NCBI RefSeq assembly: GCF_945873775.1
Contig: NZ_CAMCEC010000012.1
Location: forward strand, 1-63,967
DNA length: 63,967 nucleotides
From: an uncultured Treponema sp.
Lineage (GTDB): Bacteria; Spirochaetota; Spirochaetia; Treponematales; Treponemataceae
Direction: 5' to 3'
The stretch's first letter is position 1, and every line of letters starts with the position of its first letter. The notes beneath the pieces were generated by a model. It saw only the letters and a list, made by a program, of their open reading frames with translations, made no database searches and had not been told where the DNA came from. This document shows, piece after piece, positions 34,229 to 43,409 of the stretch. The position numbers and the translations under genes were made by a program.

Positions 34229-34708
34229 TTACTTTTCATGGAATTTTCCAGTCAAATCGTCCACATCAATTCTTATCATGCTTATTTTTTTCATCATAAT
34301 AGCAGGAAAAACAGACGGACCTTTGTACCCATATTTTTTTAGGATACAGATTAGTCCTCCTTTTTTTTCATCTGCATCCTCTAAAATAGACGCATTTCCT
34401 TTTCCGCAAACACTTCTATAAAAGTCTGTCCACCCGCAAGGCTCTTTATTTGCACCTATTTCAGAATAGCTTACAGCAGAAAAAGATACACGGGGACAAT
34501 CTTTTATGCAGTTAAGCTTTGTACCTTCTGTAGCTCCGTGAATAAAAATCTGAATCATTTTTCTGTCACCATCCAGTTTGTACCCAAAATTTACGGGTAC
34601 AGAATACGGCTCAGTTCCTTTTATCATAGCAAGCGTCAAAAAATTTGACTCATCAAGAATTTTTATAATTTCTTCAAAGTCAGTTATTTCTCTTTCTTTT
34701 CGCCTCAT
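34229..34708 (-). CDS. Pyridoxamine 5'-phosphate oxidase-like (NimA-type) flavoprotein
   Basis: This 159-residue protein matches the split-barrel flavin-binding family: MRRKEREITDFEEIIKIL, FLTLAMIKGTEPYSVPVNFGY, IHGATEGTKLNCIKDCPRVSF. Family members bind FMN or related cofactors; some (Nim) reduce nitroimidazoles, but most have no known substrate. The gene contains three copies of a GGGTACA-core motif. It is divergent from the S1-domain gene. Its ribosome site is weak. Confidence 0.83.
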   Translation of the reverse strand: MRRKEREITDFEEIIKILDESNFLTLAMIKGTEPYSVPVNFGYKLDGDRKMIQIFIHGATEGTKLNCIKDCPRVSFSAVSYSEIGANKEPCGWTDFYRSVCGKGNASILEDADEKKGGLICILKKYGYKGPSVFPAIMMKKISMIRIDVDDLTGKFHEK

Positions 34709-34731
34709 TTTTTACATCCAAGATTTGCAAA

Positions 34732-34760
34732 TTGAAATTTTTTCAAATTCATTTTATAAT
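34732..34760 (+). promoter_or_regulatory. Promoter of the S1-domain gene
   Basis: TTGAAA (34732-34737), 17 nt, TATAAT (34755-34760). The transcript has a leader of about 20 nt with AAGG before the ATG. Confidence 0.65.
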
Positions 34761-34788
34761 TTAGAAATCAATTTTACAAGGAAAACAA

Positions 34789-35886
34789 ATGAAAAATTTA
34801 TATGAACAGGGACAGATGATTGAAACAACTGTCGCCGCAATTTCAAATGACACAGTTTTTATTGATCTTGGACTGAAAAGTGAAGGCTTCGTTAACAAAG
34901 CTGAATTTTGCGATGAAAACGGAAATTGTTCTATAAAGGAAGGCGACAAGATAAAAGTTTATTTTCTAGGCGGAAAAAACGAAGAGCTTCATTTTACAAC
35001 AAAACTTGCCGGTCAAAACGCAGGAAAATCTGTTCTCGAAAATGCATTCAAAAACGGAATTCCAGTAGAAGGCCACGTTACAAAAGAAATTAAAGGCGGA
35101 TTTGAAGTAATGATTGGTACAAGCCGTGCATTCTGTCCCTATTCTCAAATGGGATACAGACAGAAAAAGGAGCCAGCCGAATATGTAGGCGAACACCTTG
35201 CTTTCAAAATCCAAGAATTCAAAAATGACGGAAAAAACATAGTTCTTTCAAACCGGGCAATTCTTGAAGAACAGGCAAATGCAGAACTTGACCAGCTTTC
35301 AAAAAAGTATACAGAAGGAATGACCGTTACTGGAAAAGTAAAATCAATCGAGTCCTACGGCGCATTCATCGACTTAAATGGATTTCAAGCGCTACTTCCA
35401 ATTTCTGAAATCTCCCATGCTAGAGTCAGCAGCGTTTCAGATGTTTTAAAAGTAGGACAAGAAATAACGGCAAAAATCATAAAAGCAGATTGGCAGCACG
35501 AAAAAGTTTCTCTTTCAACAAAAGAACTTGAATCCGATCCTTGGGACAACGCAAAAAAAGACTTCCCAGCTGGAACTAAAATAGAAGGAATAATTTCACG
35601 TGTAGCTGATTTCGGAATTTTTGTAAACATTGCATCTGGTATAGACGGACTTGTTCACATATCCAAGTTGAATGTTGAGCGCAATACAAACCTTAAAAAA
35701 ATCTACAAGCCTGGCGAGAAATTTCCAGTCATTGTTGAAAAAGTTGATTCTGAAGAAAAAAGAATTTCGCTTGCTCCAGTTGTTTCAAATGAAGAACAGG
35801 ACAATGCGGCGGAATATCTTTCATCACATAAAGACGATGATGACGGAGAAACTTACAATCCTTTTGCAGCTCTCTTGAAAAAATAA
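34789..35886 (+). CDS. S1 RNA-binding domain protein (ribosomal protein S1-like)
   Basis: This 365-residue protein contains four S1 domains, at about residues 8-70, 88-155, 175-242 and 262-330, for example VTGKVKSIESYGAFIDLNGFQALLPISEIS and IEGIISRVADFGIFVNIASGIDGLVHISKL. An acidic tail, KDDDDGE, follows. It is shorter than a six-domain ribosomal S1, so it is either a reduced S1-like protein or an accessory RNA-binding protein. It is monocistronic, with its own promoter and a large hairpin terminator. Confidence 0.87.
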   Translation: MKNLYEQGQMIETTVAAISNDTVFIDLGLKSEGFVNKAEFCDENGNCSIKEGDKIKVYFLGGKNEELHFTTKLAGQNAGKSVLENAFKNGIPVEGHVTKEIKGGFEVMIGTSRAFCPYSQMGYRQKKEPAEYVGEHLAFKIQEFKNDGKNIVLSNRAILEEQANAELDQLSKKYTEGMTVTGKVKSIESYGAFIDLNGFQALLPISEISHARVSSVSDVLKVGQEITAKIIKADWQHEKVSLSTKELESDPWDNAKKDFPAGTKIEGIISRVADFGIFVNIASGIDGLVHISKLNVERNTNLKKIYKPGEKFPVIVEKVDSEEKRISLAPVVSNEEQDNAAEYLSSHKDDDDGETYNPFAALLKK

Positions 35887-35891
35887 AATAT

Positions 35892-36001
35892 AAAAAAGAG
35901 GATGACCCCAGAAGTTGAAAATGCGGCGCTTGAGCTTGTCGAAAACAACCTACTTAGTGTACTCAGTCATTTCGGCAAACTCAAGGACACCTCTTTTTTT
36001 T
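35892..36001 (+). terminator. Large composite hairpin after the S1-domain gene
   Basis: AAAAAAGAGG(A)TG(A)CC at the start pairs with GG(A)CACCTCTTTTTT at the end. Inside, TTGAG..CGAAA pairs with TTTCG..CTCAA. The terminator arms thus enclose a second palindrome containing TTGAGCTTGTCGAAA, a sequence type seen in dispersed bacterial repeats. The T run reaches into the stop codon of the converging NUDIX gene. Confidence 0.6.
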
Positions 36002-36473
36002 ACCTTATCTTTTTTCCATTCAAAACAGCTTCCTTTAAAGTTCCAATTCTATATATCAGCTTAAGAGAAAAAAACGGCTCATTTTTTTCCAACAAATCCA
36101 GAAAAATTAAATCGCCTTCCCAATGCTCAAGATTCTTAAAATCTGATTTTTTTATCCATTCAAGATTTCCTTCATCGCATTCAATAAGATTCCCGGAAAA
36201 ATCATCGCTTGTGTAGAGGCACATATATTCAGCAGGATCATCATCAGACAAAAATGTAACAATTCCTCTAAAAGAAAACGAATTTAAAACAAGCCCTGTT
36301 TCCTCTTTTACTTCCCGGAGCAAACAATCTTCAGGACTTTCCCCAGCTTCAAAATGTCCGCCAACGCCAATCCATTTATCGTGGTTTATATCATTTTTTT
36401 TCGTAACTCTATGAAGCATCAGATAGCAATCATCTTTTTCAATATAACACAAAGTTGTAAGCTGACTTTTCAT
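36000..36473 (-). CDS. NUDIX hydrolase (MutT-like)
   Basis: This 157-residue protein carries the complete Nudix box GX5EX7REUXEEXGU, in GGHFEAGESPEDCLL followed by REVKEETGL, which binds the metal and cleaves nucleoside diphosphate-X bonds. The remainder fits the MutT/8-oxo-dGTPase group, which cleans oxidised nucleotides; the exact substrate is open. AGGA precedes the ATG. tRNA-Val lies 61 nt upstream on the same strand. Confidence 0.88.
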   Translation of the reverse strand: MKSQLTTLCYIEKDDCYLMLHRVTKKNDINHDKWIGVGGHFEAGESPEDCLLREVKEETGLVLNSFSFRGIVTFLSDDDPAEYMCLYTSDDFSGNLIECDEGNLEWIKKSDFKNLEHWEGDLIFLDLLEKNEPFFSLKLIYRIGTLKEAVLNGKKIR

Positions 36474-36498
36474 TTTTTTCCTGCAAATTTCCGTAAAT

Positions 36499-36533
36499 AA
36501 AAAAAGACCTCATGTAAAAACATGAAGTCTTTA
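36499..36533 (-). terminator. Terminator of tRNA-Val
   Basis: On the minus strand AAAGACTTCATG pairs with CATGAGGTCTTT, followed by TTTTATT, directly after the tRNA. Confidence 0.85.
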
Positions 36534-36607
36534 TGGGCTCTGAGGGGATCGAACCCCCGACATTCTGGGTGTAAACCAGACGCTCGTACCAGCTGAGCTA
36601 AGAGCCC
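36534..36607 (-). tRNA. tRNA-Val (anticodon TAC)
   Basis: The minus strand gives a complete cloverleaf: acceptor GGGCTCT/AGAGCCC, D arm GCTC..GAGC, anticodon stem TCTGG/CCAGA with loop TTTACAC (anticodon TAC, reading GTA and other valine codons), T arm GGGGG-TTCGATC-CCCTC. The discriminator base is A. The 3' CCA is not encoded and must be added enzymatically. Confidence 0.95.
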
Positions 36608-36702
36608 TTATATTTTTGAATATTAGCATATATAAAAAACTCTGTCTATATAAAAAATCAAAAAGATTTCATTTATAACAATTTGTTATTATATTTTAAT
36701 GA

Positions 36703-36730
36703 TTGACAGTTTTTTTTAGCTTCGTAATAC
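36703..36730 (+). promoter_or_regulatory. argA promoter, leaderless type
   Basis: TTGACA (36703-36708), 16 nt, TAATAC (36725-36730), then 9 nt to the ATG at 36740. No Shine-Dalgarno sequence is present. Confidence 0.7.
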
Positions 36731-36739
36731 TAACATATT

Positions 36740-38149
36740 ATGGAAGAAAATCTAATTCACGAAAAAGCCGAAAGAATCCGGGACGTAATCCGCTATATAA
36801 AAAGATTTAAAAATGCGCTCGTAGTAATTTACATAGATGACAATCTTATTGACAGTCCGCATTTTCTGAACCACATAAGAGACATTTGTTTTATTCACGA
36901 AGCTGGCTTAAAAATAATTTTAGTTCCCGGAGCAAGCAAAAAAATAAATGAAATTCTCTCAAATGCAAATATAAAATGGAAAATTCACTGCAACTGCCGA
37001 ATAACAGGACCAGAAGCAATGCCTCTTATAAAAATGGCGGCGTTTGATGTTTCAAATCAAATAATGACAGCTTTTGCAGGTGAAAGAAAAACCTCAGTCA
37101 TAGGAAACTGGGTCAGAGCCAGAGGAAAAGGCGTTATCGACGGATTTGATTACGGCACAAGCGGCGAAATAGAAAAGCTTCAAACTGATTCAATAAAAAC
37201 AGTTTTAGACAATGGATTTATTCCGATTTTTCCTTGCATAGGATGGAGCATAGCCGGAAAGCCTTACAATATTTCTTCAATTGAACTTTCACAGCAAATC
37301 GCAATCAACCTGAACGCCGACAAGCTTTTTTTTCTTGTTCCAAATGCGGAAATCAGCTCAGAAAATTTCTTAATTCCAAAAGAAATAGGTCTTTCACAGG
37401 AAGGAAATATTCCGGCTTTAAACTTAGAAGAAGTTGAATTATTTTTAAAAACAAACGAACCCTCGGTAAATTCAACTGAAAATAACGAAAATTCTACCGA
37501 ACGTTTGGTAAATTTAGATAAAAATATTTCACCTGAAACAAATAAAATGTATTTGAAAGAAAAAATTTTCACTCTTTTAAAAAAAGCGGAAAAAGCCTGC
37601 ACTCAAGGAGTTGACAGAGTTCACATACTGAACGGCTCTATAGACGGAGTTGTTCCATGTGAAATATTCAGCGACTTGGGCTCTGGAACAATGGTTTACA
37701 GTAACAACTACGGAAAAATCAGAGAAATGACAAGAGAAGACATTCCAGCAGTTATAAATGTAATGCAGCCATTTATAGAATCAGGAATTCTTCTTCCTAG
37801 AACAAAAGAAAGTCTTTCAGCTCAGTTCAACAATTTTATTGTATACGAACTTGATGGTGCAATTAGAGCTTGCGCTTCACTCATTACTTACTCAGACGGA
37901 CAAACAGAAATTGCAGGCGTCGCAGTTGACAAAAACTGCTCTCATATAGGAATCGGTCCAAGAATGATAGAGTTTCTCGTGAAACAAGCAAAACAAAACA
38001 ATTCAAAAGGAATATTCCTATTAACGACACAAACAGCAGATTGGTTTGAAAAACTAGGCTTTAAACTTTCCGATATATCAACTTTGCCAAAAGAAAGAAA
38101 AGAAAAATGGAATCCAAATAGAGGTTCAAAAGTATTAAGGCTTTTTTAA
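36740..38149 (+). CDS. argA: Amino-acid N-acetyltransferase (N-acetylglutamate synthase)
   Basis: This 469-residue protein has an amino acid kinase-like domain (about residues 20-290; LKIILVPGASKKINEIL, GFIPIFPCIGWSIAGKPYNI) and a C-terminal GNAT domain (about 325-469; IREMTREDIPAVINVM, EIAGVAVDKNCSHIGIGPRMIEFLV). This is the layout of E. coli-type ArgA, which makes N-acetylglutamate, the first step to ornithine and arginine; the kinase-like domain usually binds arginine as inhibitor. Residues of about 235-275 form an Asn/Ser-rich insertion. The message is probably leaderless. Confidence 0.9.
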   Translation: MEENLIHEKAERIRDVIRYIKRFKNALVVIYIDDNLIDSPHFLNHIRDICFIHEAGLKIILVPGASKKINEILSNANIKWKIHCNCRITGPEAMPLIKMAAFDVSNQIMTAFAGERKTSVIGNWVRARGKGVIDGFDYGTSGEIEKLQTDSIKTVLDNGFIPIFPCIGWSIAGKPYNISSIELSQQIAINLNADKLFFLVPNAEISSENFLIPKEIGLSQEGNIPALNLEEVELFLKTNEPSVNSTENNENSTERLVNLDKNISPETNKMYLKEKIFTLLKKAEKACTQGVDRVHILNGSIDGVVPCEIFSDLGSGTMVYSNNYGKIREMTREDIPAVINVMQPFIESGILLPRTKESLSAQFNNFIVYELDGAIRACASLITYSDGQTEIAGVAVDKNCSHIGIGPRMIEFLVKQAKQNNSKGIFLLTTQTADWFEKLGFKLSDISTLPKERKEKWNPNRGSKVLRLF

Positions 38150-38194
38150 CGTCAAAAACTTAATTCAAATTTTAAAATAAAGAATGAATACCTG

Positions 38195-38210
38195 TGTTTC
38201 ACGTGAAACA
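38195..38210. promoter_or_regulatory. parS site 1
   Basis: TGTTTCACGTGAAACA is a perfect 16-bp palindrome identical to the widespread ParB-binding parS consensus. Confidence 0.92.
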
Positions 38211-38579
38211 TGGGTATTTTTTTTTAATAAAATTTTTAAAACTATATTTGTTAAGAATTACTATTACACAATGATAAAAGAAATATAATTGAAAATTTAC
38301 AGTAGATTCACAACTAAATTTATTATGAAAACATTACAACACCACAGCAAGCAAACTGCCCAAATATCGAGTTTTGATAAGAACAGTCACTTAAGTGTCA
38401 TTCCCATACTACGACGAAAGAATTTGCTGCAAGATTTCAATAGCATATCAACCAATTTTCTTTCAGAAATACAGCAGTATTAAGTTCAATAATAAAATTA
38501 AAACTCGATACTTTTCCTAATATTAAAATATTTTTTATCAAAATTAATAGGAAAACATAATATACAAAAACAGTGAATG

Positions 38580-38595
38580 TGTTTCACGTGAAACA
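38580..38595. promoter_or_regulatory. parS site 2
   Basis: A second perfect TGTTTCACGTGAAACA, 385 bp from the first, with a DnaA box starting 5 nt after it. Confidence 0.92.
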
Positions 38596-38742
38596 TAGAT
38601 GTGGAAAAACTATGGAAATTTTCAAATTTTAAAACACAATTGAATTGTAAAATTCTGTAATTCTTTGTTTTATAAGAAACTACAATGGATTTAAAATTTT
38701 TAAAAGGAAACCTACACTTGTGGAAAACTTGTTGAAAAACAA

Positions 38743-38758
38743 TGTTTCACATGAAACA
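38743..38758. promoter_or_regulatory. parS site 3 (one mismatch)
   Basis: TGTTTCACATGAAACA differs from the palindrome at one central base. Variants of this kind still bind ParB in several species. Confidence 0.8.
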
Positions 38759-38850
38759 TTTTAAAATATCTATATTTAAATAAAGATAATACAAAATTTA
38801 AATAAATTTATAGTAAAAACAAATTTGACAAAAATTTAGTAAAATTTCAT

Positions 38851-38887
38851 AAAAAAAGCCGCGGAAATTCAAAAGAAAATCCACGGC
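38851..38887 (-). terminator. Terminator of gyrBA operon
   Basis: On the minus strand GCCGTGGA pairs with TCCGCGGC, followed by seven T. Confidence 0.8.
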
Positions 38888-38907
38888 AATTTTTCACTTT
38901 TTAAAAG

Positions 38908-41364
38908 TTATTTTTTTTCATCTTCATCGTTGGCAATTCTATCCACTCCAACAACGTAATCAGGATCTGTGATTGAAACAACTTTTATTCCGCTCGCTCC
39001 CCTGCCCTGCACTGTAATATCCTTAGCTTCAACACGGACAGAAGTTCCTTGGCTTGTAATACACATAATGCTATCTGTATCACGAACACACAAAGCGCCT
39101 ATAATTTCACCTTTGTCTTCAACATTGCCAAATATCTTTTGACCGCCAGTTCCTCTTCCGTGCGCGTTAAATTCTGCGGAATCAACTCTTTTTCCTATGC
39201 CTTTTTCTGTAACTACAAGAATTTTTGAATCAGGCTCTGTATGAATCCTTATAGCAGAACAAAGCTCATCGCCTTCAGAAAGTTTTAATCCGGCAACACC
39301 GCGGCTAGATCTTCCCATTGGACGCACATCCTCTTCATTGATTCTTAATGCTTGTCCACGGCGACTTACAAGAAGCAGCTCATCTTTTCCTGTAGAAAGA
39401 ATTGCACTTACAAGAGTATCTCCCTCGTCAAGACGAACAGCTTGCATTCCACGGGATTTTGCATTTCTAAAGTCGCTTGTAGGAGTTTTCTTAACAACGC
39501 CATTTGCAGTAGCCATAAACAAATAATTGTTTTCTGAAAACTCCTTTAAGCTGACAATTGTTGTAATATCTTCATTCGCACTGACAGCAAGAAGGCTTTT
39601 TATATGGGAACCGCGGCTTGTCTTAGACGCTTCAGGAATTTCATGGACTTTTATCCAGTAAGATTTTCCTTCAGTTGTAATAAACATCAAATAATCATGC
39701 GTTGAAGCAACAAACATTTGATTTATATAGTCTTCTTCAACAAGCTTTGCTGAAATAGTTCCTTTTCCGCCTCTTCCCTGGCTCTTATACTGGCTTACAG
39801 AAACTCTTTTTATATAGCCAAGCTTAGAAACAAGAATGACCATATCTTCTTCTTTTATCATGTCTTCAACATTTATGCTTTCAACTTCGCCAGCAACAAT
39901 GTCAGTTTTTCTGTCATCACCATATTTTTCAGAAAGCTCATTTGTTTCGTCTTTTATAATCGCAAGAATTTTTTCATGGTGAGCAAGCAAATCTTCACAA
40001 TGGGCGATAAAAGCCTTTACTTCTTCCATTTCCTTACGAAGCTCATCGATACGTAAATTTGTAAGACGGCCAAGACGCATTTCAACAATTGCTTCAGCCT
40101 GAATCTCATCAAATCCAAAACGCTGCATAAGCTTGGCTTTGGCTTCTGTTTCATCACGGCTAGAGCGAATCATCTTTATAACTTCATCAATTGCATCAAC
40201 AGCTGTAATCAACGCTTCCAGAATATGTTCACGCGCACGTGCTTTATTCAAGTCAAAAGTTACGCGGCGAGTTATAACTTCATCACGATGATCAACAAAG
40301 CATTTTATAATCTGCTTTAAATTTAAAATCTGCGGACGACCTTTTACAAGCGCAAGATTTATAACTCCAAAACTTGACTGCAACGCTGTTTTTGCAAAAA
40401 GCTGATTTATTACAACTTTTGTTATTGCGCCACGTTTTAGATGAATTACAATTCTCATTCCGCTTCTGTCGGAAGATTCGTCATTTATTGCGCTGATTCC
40501 ATCAATAACTTTATCACGCGCAAGCTCGCCTATTTTTTCACAAAGAGTTCTTGTATTCACTCCGTAAGGAACTTCAGTAAATACAATGGATTCAAGTCCT
40601 GTTTTGCTTACTTCGATATTGAATCTTCCGCGGACAAGAATCTTTCCACGTCCAGTTCTGTAAGCATCTGCAATTCCCTGTTTTCCAAAAATAATTCCGC
40701 CTGTAGGAAAATCAGGACCTTTTATATGATTTAAAAGCTCATCAACTGTTATATCCTGATTATCAATATATGCGCTTATGGCATTTGCAACTTCACGCAG
40801 ATTGTGAGGAGGCATATTTGTAGCCATTCCGACAGCAATTCCAACAGAACCATTGCATAAGAGAAACGGAAATTTTGAAGGCAAAACTGTAGGCTCTTCC
40901 TTTGTATCATCATAGTTAGGAATCATATCTACAGTATCTTTGTTTATATCTTCAACCATTTCCTCGGCAATTTTTGTCATTTTTGCTTCGGTGTAACGAT
41001 ATGCGGCAGGAGGATCTCCGGCTATTGTTCCAAAATTTCCGCCCGGATGAACTACGATATAACGCTGGCTAAAATCCTGTCCAAGACGAACAAGAGCATC
41101 ATAAACAGAAGCATCTCCATGAGGATGGTATTTTCCAAGAACATCACCAACAATTGTGGCGCATTTCTTTGTTTTTCCGCCTGCAGAAAGATGATTTTCT
41201 TCCATGGAATAAATAATTCGGCGGTGAACAGGCTTTAAACCATCGCGGGAATCAGGAAGAGCGCGGCTTACAATAACAGACATTGAATAGTCAATAAAAG
41301 CCTGCTTTACTTCATTTTCAATCGGAATTTTTATAAGATTTGTTGTATTTTCTGTGTTTTCCAT
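38908..41364 (-). CDS. gyrA: DNA gyrase subunit A
   Basis: This 818-residue protein has ALPDSRDGLKPVHRRII, the quinolone region HPHGDASVYDALVR, the catalytic tyrosine in AAYRYTEAKM (Tyr124) and the C-terminal beta-pinwheel with its GyrA box QGRGGKG. Gyrase introduces negative supercoils; GyrA cuts and rejoins the DNA. At the position of E. coli Ser83 this protein has Ala85 followed by Ser86; Asp89 matches Asp87. It lies 8 nt after gyrB on the leading strand. Confidence 0.98.
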   Translation of the reverse strand: MENTENTTNLIKIPIENEVKQAFIDYSMSVIVSRALPDSRDGLKPVHRRIIYSMEENHLSAGGKTKKCATIVGDVLGKYHPHGDASVYDALVRLGQDFSQRYIVVHPGGNFGTIAGDPPAAYRYTEAKMTKIAEEMVEDINKDTVDMIPNYDDTKEEPTVLPSKFPFLLCNGSVGIAVGMATNMPPHNLREVANAISAYIDNQDITVDELLNHIKGPDFPTGGIIFGKQGIADAYRTGRGKILVRGRFNIEVSKTGLESIVFTEVPYGVNTRTLCEKIGELARDKVIDGISAINDESSDRSGMRIVIHLKRGAITKVVINQLFAKTALQSSFGVINLALVKGRPQILNLKQIIKCFVDHRDEVITRRVTFDLNKARAREHILEALITAVDAIDEVIKMIRSSRDETEAKAKLMQRFGFDEIQAEAIVEMRLGRLTNLRIDELRKEMEEVKAFIAHCEDLLAHHEKILAIIKDETNELSEKYGDDRKTDIVAGEVESINVEDMIKEEDMVILVSKLGYIKRVSVSQYKSQGRGGKGTISAKLVEEDYINQMFVASTHDYLMFITTEGKSYWIKVHEIPEASKTSRGSHIKSLLAVSANEDITTIVSLKEFSENNYLFMATANGVVKKTPTSDFRNAKSRGMQAVRLDEGDTLVSAILSTGKDELLLVSRRGQALRINEEDVRPMGRSSRGVAGLKLSEGDELCSAIRIHTEPDSKILVVTEKGIGKRVDSAEFNAHGRGTGGQKIFGNVEDKGEIIGALCVRDTDSIMCITSQGTSVRVEAKDITVQGRGASGIKVVSITDPDYVVGVDRIANDEDEKK

Positions 41365-41372
41365 TTTTTATC

Positions 41373-43298
41373 CTAAACATCCAGATTTGCATAAACAGCG
41401 TTTTCTTCAATAAATTTTCTGCGTGGTTCTACTTCTTCTCCCATGCAAATACTGAAAATTCTGTCTGCAGCAACTGCATCTGGAATTGTAACTACTTTCA
41501 TTCTGCGTGTTTCAGGATTCATAGTCGTATCCCAAAGCTGATTTCCGTCCATTTCGCCAAGACCTTTATAACGCTGAACATCCGCTTTTTCTCTTTTGTC
41601 TCCAAGCTTTTCTAGCTCAGCATCGCGCTCTTCATCAGAATAAACATAAATTTTCTGCTTTCCAATTTCAATTTTAAACAAAGGAGGCATTGCAAGATAA
41701 ACATATCCTTTTTCAATAAGCTCAGGCATATATCTGAAGAAAAATGTTAAAAGCAAAGTTCTAATGTGGCTTCCATCAACATCGGCATCGGCCATTATTA
41801 TAATTTTATGGTAACGAAGCTTTTCAATATTGAAATCTTTTCCAAATCCAGCTCCAAGAGAAGCAATTACAGGCTGAAGTTTTTCGTTATTTACAACTTT
41901 GTCTGCACGGACTTTTTCAACATTGAGCATTTTTCCCCACAAAGGAAGAATTGCCTGAGTTTTAGCATCGCGACCTTTTTTTGCAGAACCACCTGCAGAA
42001 TCTCCCTCAACAATGTAAACTTCACATTCAGCGGCATTTTTTGAAGAACAATCGCTTAATTTTCCTGGAAGTCCAAAACTGTCTATGTTGTTTTTACGGC
42101 GCGCACTGTCTTTAGCTTTTCTAGCGGCAATACGGGCAGCGGCTTCTCCAACAGCTTTTTCAAGAATCATTGTTGTAATCTGCGGATTCTGCTCACAGAA
42201 AAGTGTAAGTTTTTCTTTTACAAGCGAATCAACATATCCGCGGACTTCAGAATTTCCAAGCTTTGTTTTTGTCTGGCCTTCAAACTGCGGCTCTGGAATT
42301 TTTAGTGACAAAACAGCAGTAAGCCCTACCCTAACATCGTCTCCTGTAAGCTTTTCATCCTTGTCAAGCTTTTTAAGAAGCTTTTCATTTTTTTCAAGGA
42401 ATTTATTTAAAACCACAGTAAGCGCAGTTTTAAATCCGTCAAGATGAGTTCCGCCTTCTCTAGTATTAATATCATTAACGTAAGAAAAAATATTTTCAGA
42501 ATAGCTGTCATTATATTGCATTGCAAGTTCTATAATCACATCATTTTCTTCATCGTTAATATAAATTGGCTCTTCTGGAATTATTTTTTTTCCTTCATTC
42601 AAATAGCTTACATAATGCTTAATTCCGCCTTCAAATTTAAAGACAACTTCCTTTGGATTTTCAAGACGTTCATCTCTAAAAACAATTGTTATTCCAGGAT
42701 TTAAAAATGCAAGTTCTCTAAGCCTTGTAGAAAGAACATCAAAATTATAAGTTGTTGTTTCTGTAAAAATTGAAGCATCTGCTTTCCAGCGGATTGTAGT
42801 TCCATGAAGTCCTGTATCGCCAATGCATTCAACTTTAGACTTAGGAATTCCTTCCGCATATTTCTGATGATAACGTTTCCCGTCTTTATTTACAAAAGCT
42901 TCCATCCACACAGAAAGCGCATTTACACAGGAAACTCCAACTCCATGAAGTCCGCCAGAAACTTTATAGTTTGACTTGTCAAATTTTCCGCCAGCATGAA
43001 GACGAGTAAGAACAAGCTCAAGCGCTGAAATATGTTCTGTAGGATGAATATCAACAGGAATTCCACGTCCATTGTCTTCTACACGGCAAATATCGTCTTT
43101 TTCAAGAGCCACAGTAATTTGTGTACAGTAACCAGCCATAGCTTCATCAATACTGTTGTCCACAACTTCATAAACAAGATGATGAAGTCCATTTGGTCCT
43201 GTAGAACCTATGTACATTCCAGGTCTTTTTCTTACAGCTTCAAGTCCTTTTAAAACCTGAATGCTTCCTGCTCCGTATTGATTATTTTCTTCAGACAT
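41373..43298 (-). CDS. gyrB: DNA gyrase subunit B
   Basis: The ATG at 43296-43298 is used because GGAG lies 6 nt upstream; the frame extends 24 codons further into the dnaA-gyrB promoter region. The 641-residue protein has the GHKL ATPase motifs VDNSIDEAM, DNGRGIPV and GGLHGVG, and the TOPRIM motifs VEGDSAGGSAKKGRD and MADADVDGSHIRTLLL. GyrB supplies ATP hydrolysis to gyrase. It is divergent from dnaA and forms an operon with gyrA. Confidence 0.98.
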   Translation of the reverse strand: MSEENNQYGAGSIQVLKGLEAVRKRPGMYIGSTGPNGLHHLVYEVVDNSIDEAMAGYCTQITVALEKDDICRVEDNGRGIPVDIHPTEHISALELVLTRLHAGGKFDKSNYKVSGGLHGVGVSCVNALSVWMEAFVNKDGKRYHQKYAEGIPKSKVECIGDTGLHGTTIRWKADASIFTETTTYNFDVLSTRLRELAFLNPGITIVFRDERLENPKEVVFKFEGGIKHYVSYLNEGKKIIPEEPIYINDEENDVIIELAMQYNDSYSENIFSYVNDINTREGGTHLDGFKTALTVVLNKFLEKNEKLLKKLDKDEKLTGDDVRVGLTAVLSLKIPEPQFEGQTKTKLGNSEVRGYVDSLVKEKLTLFCEQNPQITTMILEKAVGEAAARIAARKAKDSARRKNNIDSFGLPGKLSDCSSKNAAECEVYIVEGDSAGGSAKKGRDAKTQAILPLWGKMLNVEKVRADKVVNNEKLQPVIASLGAGFGKDFNIEKLRYHKIIIMADADVDGSHIRTLLLTFFFRYMPELIEKGYVYLAMPPLFKIEIGKQKIYVYSDEERDAELEKLGDKREKADVQRYKGLGEMDGNQLWDTTMNPETRRMKVVTIPDAVAADRIFSICMGEEVEPRRKFIEENAVYANLDV

Positions 43299-43359
43299 GA
43301 AAAACTCCGAAATTTCCGCAAAATGAAATGTATATAAAATAGAAATAAATTGAAAAATA

Positions 43360-43388
43360 AGTATACTCATATTGAAGAAAAAAGTAAA
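43360..43388 (-). promoter_or_regulatory. gyrBA promoter
   Basis: TTTACT (43383-43388), 17 nt, TATACT (43360-43365) on the minus strand. It overlaps the divergent dnaA promoter, so the two may compete. Confidence 0.6.
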
Positions 43389-43401
43389 GACAGAGTATAA
43401 T
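43372..43401 (+). promoter_or_regulatory. dnaA promoter, leaderless type
   Basis: TTGAAG (43372-43377), 18 nt, TATAAT (43396-43401), then 8 nt to the dnaA ATG. There is no Shine-Dalgarno sequence and no room for one. Confidence 0.7.
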
Positions 43402-43409
43402 TGTAAGCT

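Larger units (their letters stand above)
38150..38907. other. Intergenic region with parS and DnaA-box sequences
   Basis: This 758-nt AT-rich gap contains three parS palindromes (separate entries), two perfect TGTGGAAAA DnaA boxes at 38600-38608 and 38719-38727, and the gyrA terminator. A 64-codon plus-strand frame (38289-38483) has no ribosome site and no protein-like character, so no gene is called. Confidence 0.7.

Noticed and set aside
38289..38483. 64-codon plus-strand frame in the argA-gyrA gap
   Set aside because: No ribosome site, no protein-like pattern, and the region is filled with parS and DnaA-box sites.
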